Source: Haloactinomyces albus (GTDB lineage: Bacteria > Actinomycetota > Actinomycetes > Mycobacteriales > Pseudonocardiaceae). Taken from it: a stretch of 64,000 nucleotides of DNA. Where the stretch lies: contig NZ_JAVDXW010000001.1 in the NCBI RefSeq assembly GCF_031458135.1, positions 1,798,001 to 1,862,000 on the forward strand. The letters run 5' to 3'. The position numbers and the translations under genes were made by a program. This document shows positions 46,142-55,962 of the stretch, piece by piece. The notes beneath the pieces were generated by a model. The model worked only from the letters and a program-made list of their open reading frames with translations, did no database searches and was not told where the DNA came from. The number at the start of each line of letters is the position of its first letter. Position 1 is the stretch's first letter.

Positions 46142-46190
46142 GGTCCGGGGTGGGACCGGCACTTCGGGGGTGCCGGTCCCACCCCGGACC
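46142..46190. repeat. 21-bp perfect inverted repeat (long hairpin)
   Basis: Arms at 46142-46162 and 46170-46190 are perfectly complementary and start GGTCCGGGGTGGGACC; the loop is TTCGGGG. This is the longest perfect stem in the window. It stands 270 nt after the M48-like gene and 326 nt before psd, with another weaker stem just upstream. It may be a terminator, a processed small RNA, or a mobile repeat. Confidence 0.75.
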
Positions 46191-46515
46191 TGTTTGCCGG
46201 GAACGTACCGTGATCCGGCACGAGAACTCACGAACCGCCGTCCGAGCTTCGGCCGCTCCGGCCCCACGGCCATGTTGGTGCTCGTTCGAGCAGTCACGGC
46301 CACACGGTCTCAGCCAACACCGGCCAACCCGGCCAACCGGAAGAGTCGCGGAGATGTCTTCGTTTCATGCAGTTCAGAAGGCCTTGCATCGACACTCCAT
46401 GATCGACTCCACCCCCTGGCGACGGAAGCCGTAAGCGTGTCGGCGATGCTGTAACGACGACGACCGCACATCGGCCGCCGTATCGTGACCTCCGACGTAG
46501 AGGCGAACCACCTCG

Positions 46516-47283
46516 ATGACCATCGAAACAGACCGAAAAACCAGTCCACTGGCGCATCTGGCCGGGCTCGTGCGTACGACCATACCGCCGATGCATCCGG
46601 CCGGGCGCCCGTTCGTGTTCGGCGCCGTGGCCGCCACGCTGCTGCTGCGCCGTCTCTGGCGGCCCGCAGGAATGATCGGCGCGATCATCACCGCATGGTG
46701 TGCCTGGTTCTTCCGCGAGCCACGCCGCACCACACCCACCGTGCCGAACATCGCGGTCTCCCCCGCCGACGGCACCGTCTCGCACGTCGAGCAGGCCACG
46801 CCGCCGCCCGAATTGGGCTTGTCCCCGGCGCCGATGACTCGGATCAGTACTTTTCTCACCGTGTTCGACGTGCACGTGCAGCGCCTCCCCATCGCAGGGC
46901 GGATCACCGGTGTTTCCTACCGGCCGGGCAAGTTCGTCTCCGCCGACCTGGACAAGGCCGCCGAGGACAACGAGCGCAATTCGATGGCGATTCGCAGCAC
47001 CGAGGGCCACGACCTCGCCGTGGTACAGATCGCCGGGCTGATCGCCCGCCGGATCGTGTGCTCGACACGGGAGGGCGACACGGTACTGGCGGGCCACACC
47101 TACGGTCTGATTCGGTTCGGCTCACGCGTCGACCTCTACGTCCCCGCCACCAGTCGGATACGTGTCGAGCCGGGCCAGCGCACCATCGGCGGCGAGACGA
47201 TCCTCGCCGACCTGCCCGCGGCACAGTCCTCCCCCACAGAACCCTCCTCCCCCTCGACGTTGGGAGGCGACGACAACGCATGA
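46516..47283 (+). CDS. psd: Phosphatidylserine decarboxylase proenzyme
   Basis: Makes phosphatidylethanolamine by decarboxylating phosphatidylserine. 255 residues, the short form. One membrane stretch lies near residues 40-65. Motifs are SPADGTVSHVE, TFLTVFDVHVQRLP, and the self-cleavage site FGSRVD, where the serine becomes the pyruvoyl group. ATG 46516 has only a weak AGAGG-like site upstream. pssA follows with an ATGA overlap, so synthesis and decarboxylation of phosphatidylserine are coupled. Confidence 0.96.
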   Translation: MTIETDRKTSPLAHLAGLVRTTIPPMHPAGRPFVFGAVAATLLLRRLWRPAGMIGAIITAWCAWFFREPRRTTPTVPNIAVSPADGTVSHVEQATPPPELGLSPAPMTRISTFLTVFDVHVQRLPIAGRITGVSYRPGKFVSADLDKAAEDNERNSMAIRSTEGHDLAVVQIAGLIARRIVCSTREGDTVLAGHTYGLIRFGSRVDLYVPATSRIRVEPGQRTIGGETILADLPAAQSSPTEPSSPSTLGGDDNA

Positions 47284-48212
47284 GTGTCGTCCGCAACAAT
47301 CCCGGTGTTCGTTTCCTCCCGAACGCCATCACGGTGCTGGCGATGTGTGCGGGTCTGTCCGCGGTGCAGTTCGCCCTCAACAAGCAGCTCGAGGGTGCGA
47401 TCACCGCTGTCGGCGTCGCCGCGGTACTCGACGGGCTGGACGGCCGCATCGCCCGGCTGCTCGACGCCACCACGAAAATGGGCGCGGAGCTGGACTCGCT
47501 GTCGGACGCGATGTCCTTCGGCGTGGCACCGGCACTGACCCTCTATGTTTGGCAATTGCAGGGCGATCGGGTCGGCTGGGTCGTCTCGCTGGTTTTCGCC
47601 GTGTGCATGATCCTGCGCCTCGCGCGGTTCAACACCCTGCTCGACGATACCGACCAGCCCACCTTCACCAAGGAATTCTTCGTCGGTGTCCCCGCACCGG
47701 CTGCCGGACTGCTCGCGCTCCTACCTCTGGTGGTGACCGCCTACATCGGCCATGACGGCTGGTGGTCGGCTCAGCCGATCGTCATGGTGTGGATCGTGGC
47801 CATCGCGGCGCTGGCCGTCAGCCGGGTACCGACGCTGTCCTTGAAAACCGTCAAGGTCCCCGCCCGGACGGTGGCACCACTGTTGGTACTGGTCGGGCTC
47901 CTCGCCGCCGGGATCGTCACGTTCCCGCTGATGTCCCTGGCGATCGCGATGGTGATCTACCTACTGCACATTCCCTATGCCGTTTACCGTCACGCATGGC
48001 TGGCCAAGCACCCCGAGGCCTGGGAAGCGCCGCCACGGGAACGACGCGCGATCCGGAGGCGCACCCAACGCCGCCTCGGACTGCGGCCGCCACTTCGGCG
48101 CAGCGTGGCCGGCGCCGCCCGGCGGGTACGTCTGCCACGGCGCAACGGTCATCCGGAGGGACCGAGCAGGCGGAGCCAGCGCAGACTCGGGCTGCGCCGC
48201 AGCCGCCGCTGA
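47280..48212 (+). CDS. pssA: CDP-diacylglycerol-serine O-phosphatidyltransferase
   Basis: 310 residues with about six to eight membrane helices. The CDP-alcohol phosphatidyltransferase motif reads DGLDGRIAR-(8)-GAELDSLSD with all conserved aspartates (D-x2-DG-x2-AR-x8-G-x3-D-x3-D). It makes phosphatidylserine for Psd. The C-terminal 65 residues are strongly basic (RRRTQRRLGLRP repeated in part as SQRRLGLRRSRR), longer than in most PssA proteins. The ATG at 47280 overlaps the psd stop. Confidence 0.95.
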   Translation: MSVVRNNPGVRFLPNAITVLAMCAGLSAVQFALNKQLEGAITAVGVAAVLDGLDGRIARLLDATTKMGAELDSLSDAMSFGVAPALTLYVWQLQGDRVGWVVSLVFAVCMILRLARFNTLLDDTDQPTFTKEFFVGVPAPAAGLLALLPLVVTAYIGHDGWWSAQPIVMVWIVAIAALAVSRVPTLSLKTVKVPARTVAPLLVLVGLLAAGIVTFPLMSLAIAMVIYLLHIPYAVYRHAWLAKHPEAWEAPPRERRAIRRRTQRRLGLRPPLRRSVAGAARRVRLPRRNGHPEGPSRRSQRRLGLRRSRR

Positions 48213-48311
48213 GCTCGGTTCTCGGCAAAACCGGGATTCCCCTCGCGCCGGGGAGAAGGCCGAAGTTTCCGGGAGAACTTCATCCCCCACCAGGGTCCAC
48301 CGGACACGCAT

Positions 48312-48317
48312 TAGTCT
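48312..48317 (+). promoter_or_regulatory. -10 box of the CDC48-like ATPase gene, leaderless
   Basis: TAGTCT, 7 nt, then the GTG at 48325. The spacing and lack of a ribosome binding site suggest a leaderless mRNA. Confidence 0.5.
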
Positions 48318-48324
48318 CGGGTGG

Positions 48325-50571
48325 GTGGCCTCTCCCGCACTCACCCTGACCGCTCGCCTCTCGACGTCGGCCGCGGACACCCGGCGCGGTGTCGTGCGGC
48401 TGCATCCGGAAGTACTGGATGCGCTGAACCTGCGCTCCTGGGATGCCGTACAACTCACCGGCAGCCGAGTCACCGTGGCGCTCGCCGCAGCCGCCAAGTC
48501 CGGTGGTCCGACCGGTGTCGTGCTGGTGGACGACATCGCACTGACCAATCTCGGCCTCGCCGAGGGCGCCGAGGTCGTGGTCGCTCCTGCCCGGGTCACC
48601 GCCGCCCGCAGTGTCACCGTCTCGGGTTCGCGGCTGGCCACCGCCGCGGTACCCCCCGAAACGATCCGCCTCGCTCTGACCGGCAAGGTCCTGTGCACCG
48701 GTGACACGGTCTCGCTGCTTCCCCAGGACCTCGCCCCCTCGACGGCCACCAATGCGGGACAGGTCCGCAGCAGACTCTCCCACGCACTCGGCATGACCTG
48801 GACCAACGAACTGGTCACCATCGCCGCCAGTGATCCTCTCGGCCCCGTCGCGGTACACCCCTCCACCGTGGTCACCTGGCGCGGGCAGCAAGCCGGCCCC
48901 GCTCCTGCGGCCGTACCGACGAGCGAACCGGCATCGCAGGCCGGTTCCGAGCGCTCGGAGTCGCAGGCCCACCCGACCGTCGCCGTCTCCGATCTCGTCG
49001 GAGCGCGCGAGTCGGCAAGCCGACTCACCGAATGGCTCCGACTGTCGTTCGACCAGCCCGAACTCCTGGAGCGCCTCGGCGCGAAACCACACCTCGGTGT
49101 CCTGGTCAGCGGTCCCGCAGGGGCGGGCAAAGCCACCCTGGCCCGCTCGGTCACCGGTGCCGTCGGTGCCGAACTCGTGGAGATGTCGGCCCCCAGCGTG
49201 AACGCGCTGGAAGCCGCCACCGCCGCACGGCGCGTGCAGGAAACGATCAACCGCGCGACGACCATCGCCGGTGGCGGCGGTTCCTGCGTCCTGCTGATCA
49301 CCGACATCGACGAGCTGCTCCCGAGCACCGATCCGCCGCCGCTGGCGACCGTCGTGCTCGACACGCTACGCGCGGCCGTCACCACCTCGGGCCTGGCGAT
49401 CGTCGTCACCAGTGCCAGACCACAGGCGCTCGATCCGCGCCTGCGCGAGCCCGAACTCGTGGAACGGGAACTGACCATCGCCCTGCCCGACACCGGCGTC
49501 CGCACCGATCTCCTCCGCGTGTTGCTGCGTCATGCACCACTGGCTCCGGATGTCGAACTCGGCGACCTCGCCGAACGCACACCGGGATTCGTCGCCGCCG
49601 ACCTGGTCGCACTGTGCCGCGAGTCGGCCGTGCAGGCAGCGCTGCGCCATCGGAGCAGCCCCGACAAGGCGGGAGCGGACAGCACCGAGCCACGCGTGCA
49701 CCACCAGGACTTCCTACAGGCGCTGAGCTCCGTGCGCCCCATCTCCATGTCCGCATCGGACACCTTGCAGACCGGTGGGCTCACACTCGACGACGTCGGT
49801 GACATGGTCGACGTCAAGCAATCCCTCGCCGAAACCGTGCTGTGGCCGCTGCAGTATCCGGACTCCTTCACTCGGCTCGGTGTCGAGCCGCCGCGCGGGG
49901 TGCTGCTCCACGGCCCGCCCGGCTGCGGGAAGACCTTCCTCGTACGCGCACTGGCAGGCAGCGGAAGGCTCAACGTGTTCTCGGTCAAAGGGGCCGAACT
50001 CATGGACAAGTGGGTCGGAGAATCCGAGCGCGCGGTGCGGGAACTGTTCCTGCGGGCCGCCAACGCGGCACCCGCACTGGTGTTTCTCGACGAGGTGGAC
50101 GCACTGGCTCCCAGACGGGGTCAGTCCTCGGACTCCGGAGTGGGCGATCGGGTCGTGGCAGCGCTGCTGACCGAACTCGACGGTGTGGAGCCCAGGCACG
50201 ATGTCGTCGTACTCGGCGCCACCAACCGTCCCGAACTGGTGGATCCCGCGCTGCTGCGGCCGGGCAGGTTGGAGCGCCCGGTTTCGGTACCGCCACCGGA
50301 TGCGGCAGCACGTGGGGAGATCCTGCGAGCAGCGAGCGCGAACACCCCATTGGCATCCGATGTGGACCTGGATGAACTCGCCGCCTCCCTGGAGGGGTAT
50401 TCGGCGGCGGACTGCACCGCACTCATCCGCGAGGCGGCATTGAGCGCCATGCGGGAATCACTGACCGCTTCCGAGGTATCGGCCGCCCACGTGGAAACCG
50501 CCCGAGCCACCGTCCGGCCCTCCCTGGACCCCGCGCAGATCACCGCCTTCGAGTCCTACCGGAACCGGTAA
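48325..50571 (+). CDS. CDC48/p97-like double AAA ATPase
   Basis: 748 residues. An N-terminal double-psi barrel-like part (1-185) precedes two AAA domains. D1: Walker A GPAGAGKAT (about 263-271), in which the residue after the catalytic lysine is Ala and not Ser/Thr; Walker B CVLLITDIDE. D2: Walker A GPPGCGKTF (about 530), Walker B LVFLDEVD, and the second region of homology GATNRPELVDPALLRPGRLE. The architecture is that of the actinobacterial p97 homologue (Msm0858/Rv0435c), which in mycobacteria also follows psd and pssA. An unfoldase role is expected. The GTG at 48325 fits a leaderless start. Confidence 0.94.
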   Translation: MASPALTLTARLSTSAADTRRGVVRLHPEVLDALNLRSWDAVQLTGSRVTVALAAAAKSGGPTGVVLVDDIALTNLGLAEGAEVVVAPARVTAARSVTVSGSRLATAAVPPETIRLALTGKVLCTGDTVSLLPQDLAPSTATNAGQVRSRLSHALGMTWTNELVTIAASDPLGPVAVHPSTVVTWRGQQAGPAPAAVPTSEPASQAGSERSESQAHPTVAVSDLVGARESASRLTEWLRLSFDQPELLERLGAKPHLGVLVSGPAGAGKATLARSVTGAVGAELVEMSAPSVNALEAATAARRVQETINRATTIAGGGGSCVLLITDIDELLPSTDPPPLATVVLDTLRAAVTTSGLAIVVTSARPQALDPRLREPELVERELTIALPDTGVRTDLLRVLLRHAPLAPDVELGDLAERTPGFVAADLVALCRESAVQAALRHRSSPDKAGADSTEPRVHHQDFLQALSSVRPISMSASDTLQTGGLTLDDVGDMVDVKQSLAETVLWPLQYPDSFTRLGVEPPRGVLLHGPPGCGKTFLVRALAGSGRLNVFSVKGAELMDKWVGESERAVRELFLRAANAAPALVFLDEVDALAPRRGQSSDSGVGDRVVAALLTELDGVEPRHDVVVLGATNRPELVDPALLRPGRLERPVSVPPPDAAARGEILRAASANTPLASDVDLDELAASLEGYSAADCTALIREAALSAMRESLTASEVSAAHVETARATVRPSLDPAQITAFESYRNR

Positions 50572-50652
50572 CCACTGCGACGGTGCCTACGGGCGTCTCG
50601 GTACCCCTCCATCGCCAGGAGGCCGAGCAGCGTATCGGACCGGGATCGGTTA

Positions 50653-50670
50653 CCGGTGGCCGGCCACCGG
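50653..50670. terminator. 18-bp perfect palindrome between convergent genes
   Basis: CCGGTGGCCGGCCACCGG is self-complementary along its length. It sits between the ATPase gene (stop 50571) and the LytR_C gene (stop 50705). After it come repeats of a 14-bp unit containing TCACCGGGGGTC. It may be a terminator, though it has no loop of its own. Confidence 0.45.
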
Positions 50671-50704
50671 AGTGGGTCACCGGGGGTCGATCACCGGGGG
50701 TCGG

Positions 50705-51397
50705 TCACTTGCCGGGCTCGGCGCCGTCGTAGTTCTTGGTGACGATGACGATGATGCCGGGACTGGCGTCGGTGATCCCGTCGAAACGCGGTTCGGTCCG
50801 CGCACCGAACCGCGCGCCGATGGCCTCGGCCTGCTGCTGCTCGGCTGTGCCCGGCCGGTAGTAGATGGTGGTGGTGGGGATCCGGCCACTGGAGTAGTTG
50901 CCGATCTCGGAGACCGTGTAGCCCGCCTGCCGAAAATCCTCGGCTGCGCGATGGGCGAGCCCGCTGATCATGCTGTTGTTGTAGATGCGGACCGCGATGC
51001 GGCGATCGCTGCCCGCACCCGCCGTGTTCCGGCCCGGCGCGTCCGGGGCCGGAGCAACCTGCCCCGGCTTTCCGGGGGCCGGTACTGCTGTGCTCCGCCC
51101 GCCATTCGGCGATGCTCCCGGTGTCCCCGGCTTCCCGCCCGGAGACCGTGTCTGCGATGTCCGCTCCGGGGATGGTGCCGCGGACGGCTCGGGCACCGCA
51201 GGGGACGCGCCGGACGCCGGAGTCGCCGCGGTGGGCGAAGGCGGCGGAGTGGAGGACGTCGACTGCGCGACACTGTGTGTCCCGCCGGAGACGACGGTGG
51301 CGACGCCGAACACCGCTGCGAGAACGCCCAAGCCGATCAGTACGAAACCGACGAGCTTGGTCGCGGACGGTCCGACCGGTGGTTCTCCGGAAGTCAT
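50705..51397 (-). CDS. LytR_C-domain membrane-anchored protein
   Basis: 230 residues. Transmembrane helix near residues 15-40 (LVGFVLIGLGVLAAVFGVAT), then a Pro/Ser/Thr-rich linker of about 90 residues, then a LytR_C domain (AVRIYNNSMISGLAHRAAEDF, GYTVSEIGNYSSGRIPTTTIYY). The layout matches the mycobacterial protein Rv0431. Expected to be outside the membrane or in the wall; the role is unknown. The ATG at 51397 overlaps the stop of the DUF3263 gene as ATGA. Confidence 0.87.
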   Translation of the reverse strand: MTSGEPPVGPSATKLVGFVLIGLGVLAAVFGVATVVSGGTHSVAQSTSSTPPPSPTAATPASGASPAVPEPSAAPSPERTSQTRSPGGKPGTPGASPNGGRSTAVPAPGKPGQVAPAPDAPGRNTAGAGSDRRIAVRIYNNSMISGLAHRAAEDFRQAGYTVSEIGNYSSGRIPTTTIYYRPGTAEQQQAEAIGARFGARTEPRFDGITDASPGIIVIVTKNYDGAEPGK

Positions 51398-51930
51398 CGG
51401 GTCTCGGCTCCCCTCGTCTCGGTCTCCCGCCGAGAAGAGCTCCGCTGCGGAAATGGCCGGTATGCCGGTTCGCTTCCGATCGGATACGCGGGTTCGGCAT
51501 CCGCGTGGCCGTCCCGGTCCCGACGCAGACGCTTGATCAGCATGGGATCCGCCCGGAGCGCTTCCGGCCTGTCCACCAACGCAGCAAGAACCTCGTAGTA
51601 GCGGGACACGGGCATATCGAACAGCTCACGGATCGCTCGTTCCTTGGCCCCGGACCGCTTCCACCATTGCCGTTCGAAGGCCAGAATGCTCCACTCCCGC
51701 GAACTCAGGGAACGCGCCCGCTGCCCCTCGGAGGTCGGCTCGGACGGCTGCGGCTCGTCCGGCACGGTCGGCTCGCTGATCCGCTCGATCGGCTCGGTGA
51801 TCGGATCGGCGAGCTTCAGATGCCGAGGCGGCGCCGGTTCGGGCTCGCTCCGACGCTGCTCGACGATGCGCGCCATGTGCTCGCACTGCCGGGCGATCTC
51901 CTGCGCAGTCAACATCTGGGCAGCGTCCAT
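51394..51930 (-). CDS. DUF3263 protein
   Basis: 178 residues. The DUF3263 domain lies in the middle (LSSREWSILAFERQWWKRSGAKE to SRYYEVLAALVD), with a helix-turn-helix look that recalls sigma-factor-like or RNA polymerase-interacting proteins; DNA binding is not shown. Both ends are charged and disordered. In mycobacteria the same domain protein (Rv0430) is next to the LytR_C protein and to def, as here. ATG 51930 has GAGGAG upstream; the longer frame to 52872 is antisense to def. Confidence 0.85.
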   Translation of the reverse strand: MDAAQMLTAQEIARQCEHMARIVEQRRSEPEPAPPRHLKLADPITEPIERISEPTVPDEPQPSEPTSEGQRARSLSSREWSILAFERQWWKRSGAKERAIRELFDMPVSRYYEVLAALVDRPEALRADPMLIKRLRRDRDGHADAEPAYPIGSEPAYRPFPQRSSSRRETETRGAETR

Positions 51931-51969
51931 GCGACTCCTCGCCTCGCGATCGGGGCACCCGCGTTCGCA

Positions 51970-51991
51970 GGAATCACACTCGTGTGAGTCC
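51970..51991. promoter_or_regulatory. Operator-like palindrome between DUF3263 gene and def
   Basis: GGAaTCACAC-TC-GTGTGAgTCC: interrupted arms with a TC centre. It lies 40 bp upstream of the DUF3263 start and 150 bp before def. The order of half-sites is the reverse of a CRP site, so it is not CRP. Regulator unknown. Confidence 0.35.
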
Positions 51992-52130
51992 TGACCTCCA
52001 TTACACCATGTCATGATCCACGGTGTGTGCATCTCACGCCGTGCAAGCCACATTCCGTTGTGTTGATCATCCGGCGATCTCGCCGGACCCCACGGGTGCA
52101 CAGGAGGCCGTTCCCGCACTACCGGGGCGA

Positions 52131-52136
52131 TACAGT
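52131..52136 (+). promoter_or_regulatory. -10 box of def, leaderless
   Basis: TACAGT, 7 nt, then the ATG at 52144. There is no ribosome binding site before it. Confidence 0.5.
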
Positions 52137-52143
52137 GCGGTAC

Positions 52144-52719
52144 ATGGCCGTGCACTCGATCCGCATCGCCGGTGATCCGGTACTGCACACTCCGACGCGC
52201 CCGGTGGTGGCTTTCGACGACGAACTGCAAACCCTGATCGACGACATGGTCGAGACCATGAAAGCGGCGAACGGGGTCGGGCTGGCTGCCAACCAGATCG
52301 GCGTGGACCTGCGCGTCTTCGTTTACGACTGCCCGGACGACGAAGGCACCTACCACCAGGGGGTGGTCGTGAACCCGGTGCTGGAGACCTCCGAGGTTCC
52401 GCAGGGCATGCCCGATCCCGAGGAGGACTGGGAAGGATGCCTGTCGGTACCCGGGGAGAGCTATCCGACAGGGCGTGCGGAGTGGGCGAAGGTGACGGGA
52501 GCCGACAGGAACGGGAATCCGATCGAGGTGGAAGGCACCGGATATCTCGCCCGCTGCCTGCAGCACGAGACCGACCATCTGGACGGGTATCTCTACCTGA
52601 GCCGATTGATCGGCCGCAACGCACGGGCGGCGAAGAAGATGGTCAAGCGCAACGGCTGGGGCGTACCGGGCCTGTCCTGGAACCCCGCCGAGGAAAGCGA
52701 TCCGTTCGCCGAGGAATGA
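52144..52719 (+). CDS. def: Peptide deformylase
   Basis: Removes formyl groups from new proteins. 191 residues. All three motifs are present: [18 protein letters not shown] (metal cysteine) and QHETDHLDG (two metal histidines and the catalytic glutamate). The C-terminal tail of about 30 residues is extended, as in other actinobacterial deformylases. The ATG at 52144 is supported by TACAGT 7 nt before it. Confidence 0.97.
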   Translation: MAVHSIRIAGDPVLHTPTRPVVAFDDELQTLIDDMVETMKAANGVGLAANQIGVDLRVFVYDCPDDEGTYHQGVVVNPVLETSEVPQGMPDPEEDWEGCLSVPGESYPTGRAEWAKVTGADRNGNPIEVEGTGYLARCLQHETDHLDGYLYLSRLIGRNARAAKKMVKRNGWGVPGLSWNPAEESDPFAEE

Positions 52720-52880
52720 TGCCGGACCACGGCCGTCGGAACTCGCCGGTGTCCAGGCTCGGACCGAAGGGCTCCGGCAGGTCATCAGCCCAGCGGAACA
52801 CCCGACTTCCGTCCGGGGAGTGAAGACCACTTGGCAAGAGGCACCGAATATGGCTAGCCTCATACCCGACAACGAAATCT

Positions 52881-52984
52881 GCGGGAGCTCGCACCGGAAG
52901 CGGGCTGAGAGGGCGGCTGAGTCGACAGGGGCTCGGGGCCGCCGACCGCCTGAACCTGACCGGGTAATACCGGCGTAGGGAGTG
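52881..52984 (+). promoter_or_regulatory. TPP riboswitch upstream of thiC
   Basis: The THI-box blocks are present in order: GCGGGAGCTCGC as the opening helix, CGGGCTGAGAGGG, and CTGAACCTGACCGGGTAATA to CCGGCGTAGGGAG. Binding of thiamine pyrophosphate should reduce thiC expression. A likely promoter is TTGGCA near 52832 with TAGCCT near 52853. The thiC ATG follows 8 nt after the aptamer, so the switch may control access to the ribosome binding site. Confidence 0.95.
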
Positions 52985-52985
52985 A

Positions 52986-54674
<1,689 letters not shown>

Positions 54675-54727
54675 CCGGCGGCGCGCGTGCGGAGCCGGTG
54701 CGCTCGTGGCAGAGGCCGGGCACTTCG

Positions 54728-54759
54728 GGTGCTGTGGTTGTGCGCGAAACTGCAGCACC
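54728..54759 (+). terminator. Imperfect palindrome of the TTTC-GCGC-GAAA family
   Basis: Outer arms GGTGCTG and CAGCACC are perfect; inside, GTT/AAC pairs around GTGCGCGA. The right half GCGCGAAACTGC is identical to half of the copies at 13110, 27110 and 61016, while the left half has diverged. It lies 54 nt after the thiC stop and before thiD. Confidence 0.5.
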
Positions 54760-54801
54760 ACACCCGGTGACCGGTGAGGAACGATGCGGTGAACCCGTAG
54801 C

Positions 54802-55716
54802 ATGAACGCGATGCAGAACGAGCAGGCAAGCACGCCGCAGCGACCGTACGTGCCGGTCGAAGCCGGTGCTCACGAAGTGCGGCCCGCCAACGATACTGCG
54901 CCCCCCACGGCATTGACGATCGCCGGGTCGGATTCCGGGGGCAGCGCCGGTATGCACGCGGACCTGCGCACGTTCTTCTCCTGCGGCGTGCACGGGATGA
55001 CCGCCGTGACAGCGGTGACCGTGCAGAACACCGTCGGGGTCAACGGCATTGTCGAGATCCCGCCGGAGACGGTCGCCGCACAGATCGAGGCGGTCGCAGG
55101 CGATATCGGGGTGAACGCCGCGAAGACCGGGATGCTGGCATCGACAGGATGCATCGAGGCCGTGGTGGCGGCGTGCGACTCCCAGGGCATCGGCCGTGGT
55201 GGTCGCGCGCCGTTCATCGTCGATCCGGTCGCTGCCTCCCGGAGCGGGGAACCACTGCTGCAGCCGGACGCGCTGGACGCCTTGCGCAACGAGGCGTTCC
55301 CCCGCGCGAGTCTCGTGACCCCGAACCTCGACGAGATACGGCTGCTGACCGGCATCGACGTCCGTACCCGCGCGGAGCTGTGGGACGCGGCCAAGGCGAT
55401 GTACGACTTCGGGCCCGAGTGGGTGCTCGTCAAAAGCGGGCATCTTCCGGACGATCCCGAGTGCGTCGACCTGCTTTTCGACGGTAGCGAGGCGACACCA
55501 CTGCCCGGGCCTCGCTACTCCACCGTGCACACGCACGGCGCCGGTGACGCATTCGCTTCGGCGATCACCGCCGCACTTGCCAGGGGTGCATCGATGCCCG
55601 ATGCGGTCCGGCAGGGCAAGCGGTTCGTGACACGCTCTGTGGAGCACGCGTATCCGCTCGGTTCCGGTGTCGGCCCGGTATCGACATTCTGGCGCATCAG
55701 TCCGCGCTCGATCTAG
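54802..55716 (+). CDS. thiD: Hydroxymethylpyrimidine (phosphate) kinase ThiD
   Basis: Phosphorylates HMP and HMP-P to HMP-PP for ThiE. 304 residues. The ribokinase-like motifs are TIAGSDSGGSAGMHADLRTF near residue 40 and the anion-hole DTHGTGCT equivalent VHTHGAGDAFASAI near 245, where DTHGTGC has become THGAGDA. The N-terminal 35 residues are extra. ATG 54802 or the ATG three codons later; no good ribosome binding site is seen. It does not carry the TenA domain found in some fused ThiD proteins. Confidence 0.94.
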   Translation: MNAMQNEQASTPQRPYVPVEAGAHEVRPANDTAPPTALTIAGSDSGGSAGMHADLRTFFSCGVHGMTAVTAVTVQNTVGVNGIVEIPPETVAAQIEAVAGDIGVNAAKTGMLASTGCIEAVVAACDSQGIGRGGRAPFIVDPVAASRSGEPLLQPDALDALRNEAFPRASLVTPNLDEIRLLTGIDVRTRAELWDAAKAMYDFGPEWVLVKSGHLPDDPECVDLLFDGSEATPLPGPRYSTVHTHGAGDAFASAITAALARGASMPDAVRQGKRFVTRSVEHAYPLGSGVGPVSTFWRISPRSI

Positions 55717-55962
55717 AAACCGGTGCTTCGTCGCCCGAACCGGGTCCTCCACCGACCGAAGAAGCCACCGTACTCGGCACCCGGTTCAGTCGGTGCTCGG
55801 CAGGCCGTGCTCCGGCCGAAAGGAGCACTCGTACAGGTGATTCTCGTCCCCTCGCCGTAACCCCTGGCGTACTCGACGTCGACATACGGCGTGAAGCGTC
55901 CGCGTATCCCCTCCCGCACCTCCGCCGGGACGGGGCAAGCCGCGCGCTCCGCCGAGGGAGTC

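Larger units (their letters stand above)
45873..46515. other. Long non-coding region before psd with strong inverted repeats
   Basis: No gene is credible over 643 bp. The region carries a CRP-like site (45949) and three stem-forming stretches in a row: CCGACG/CGTCGG at about 46034-46078, CGCCAGG/CCTGGCG at about 46106-46136, and the 21-bp perfect inverted repeat at 46142. The rest up to psd is without features I recognise. Confidence 0.5.

Noticed and set aside
46008..46454. Reading frame in the non-coding region before psd
   Set aside because: It crosses three strong inverted repeats, has no ribosome binding site and no recognisable sequence.
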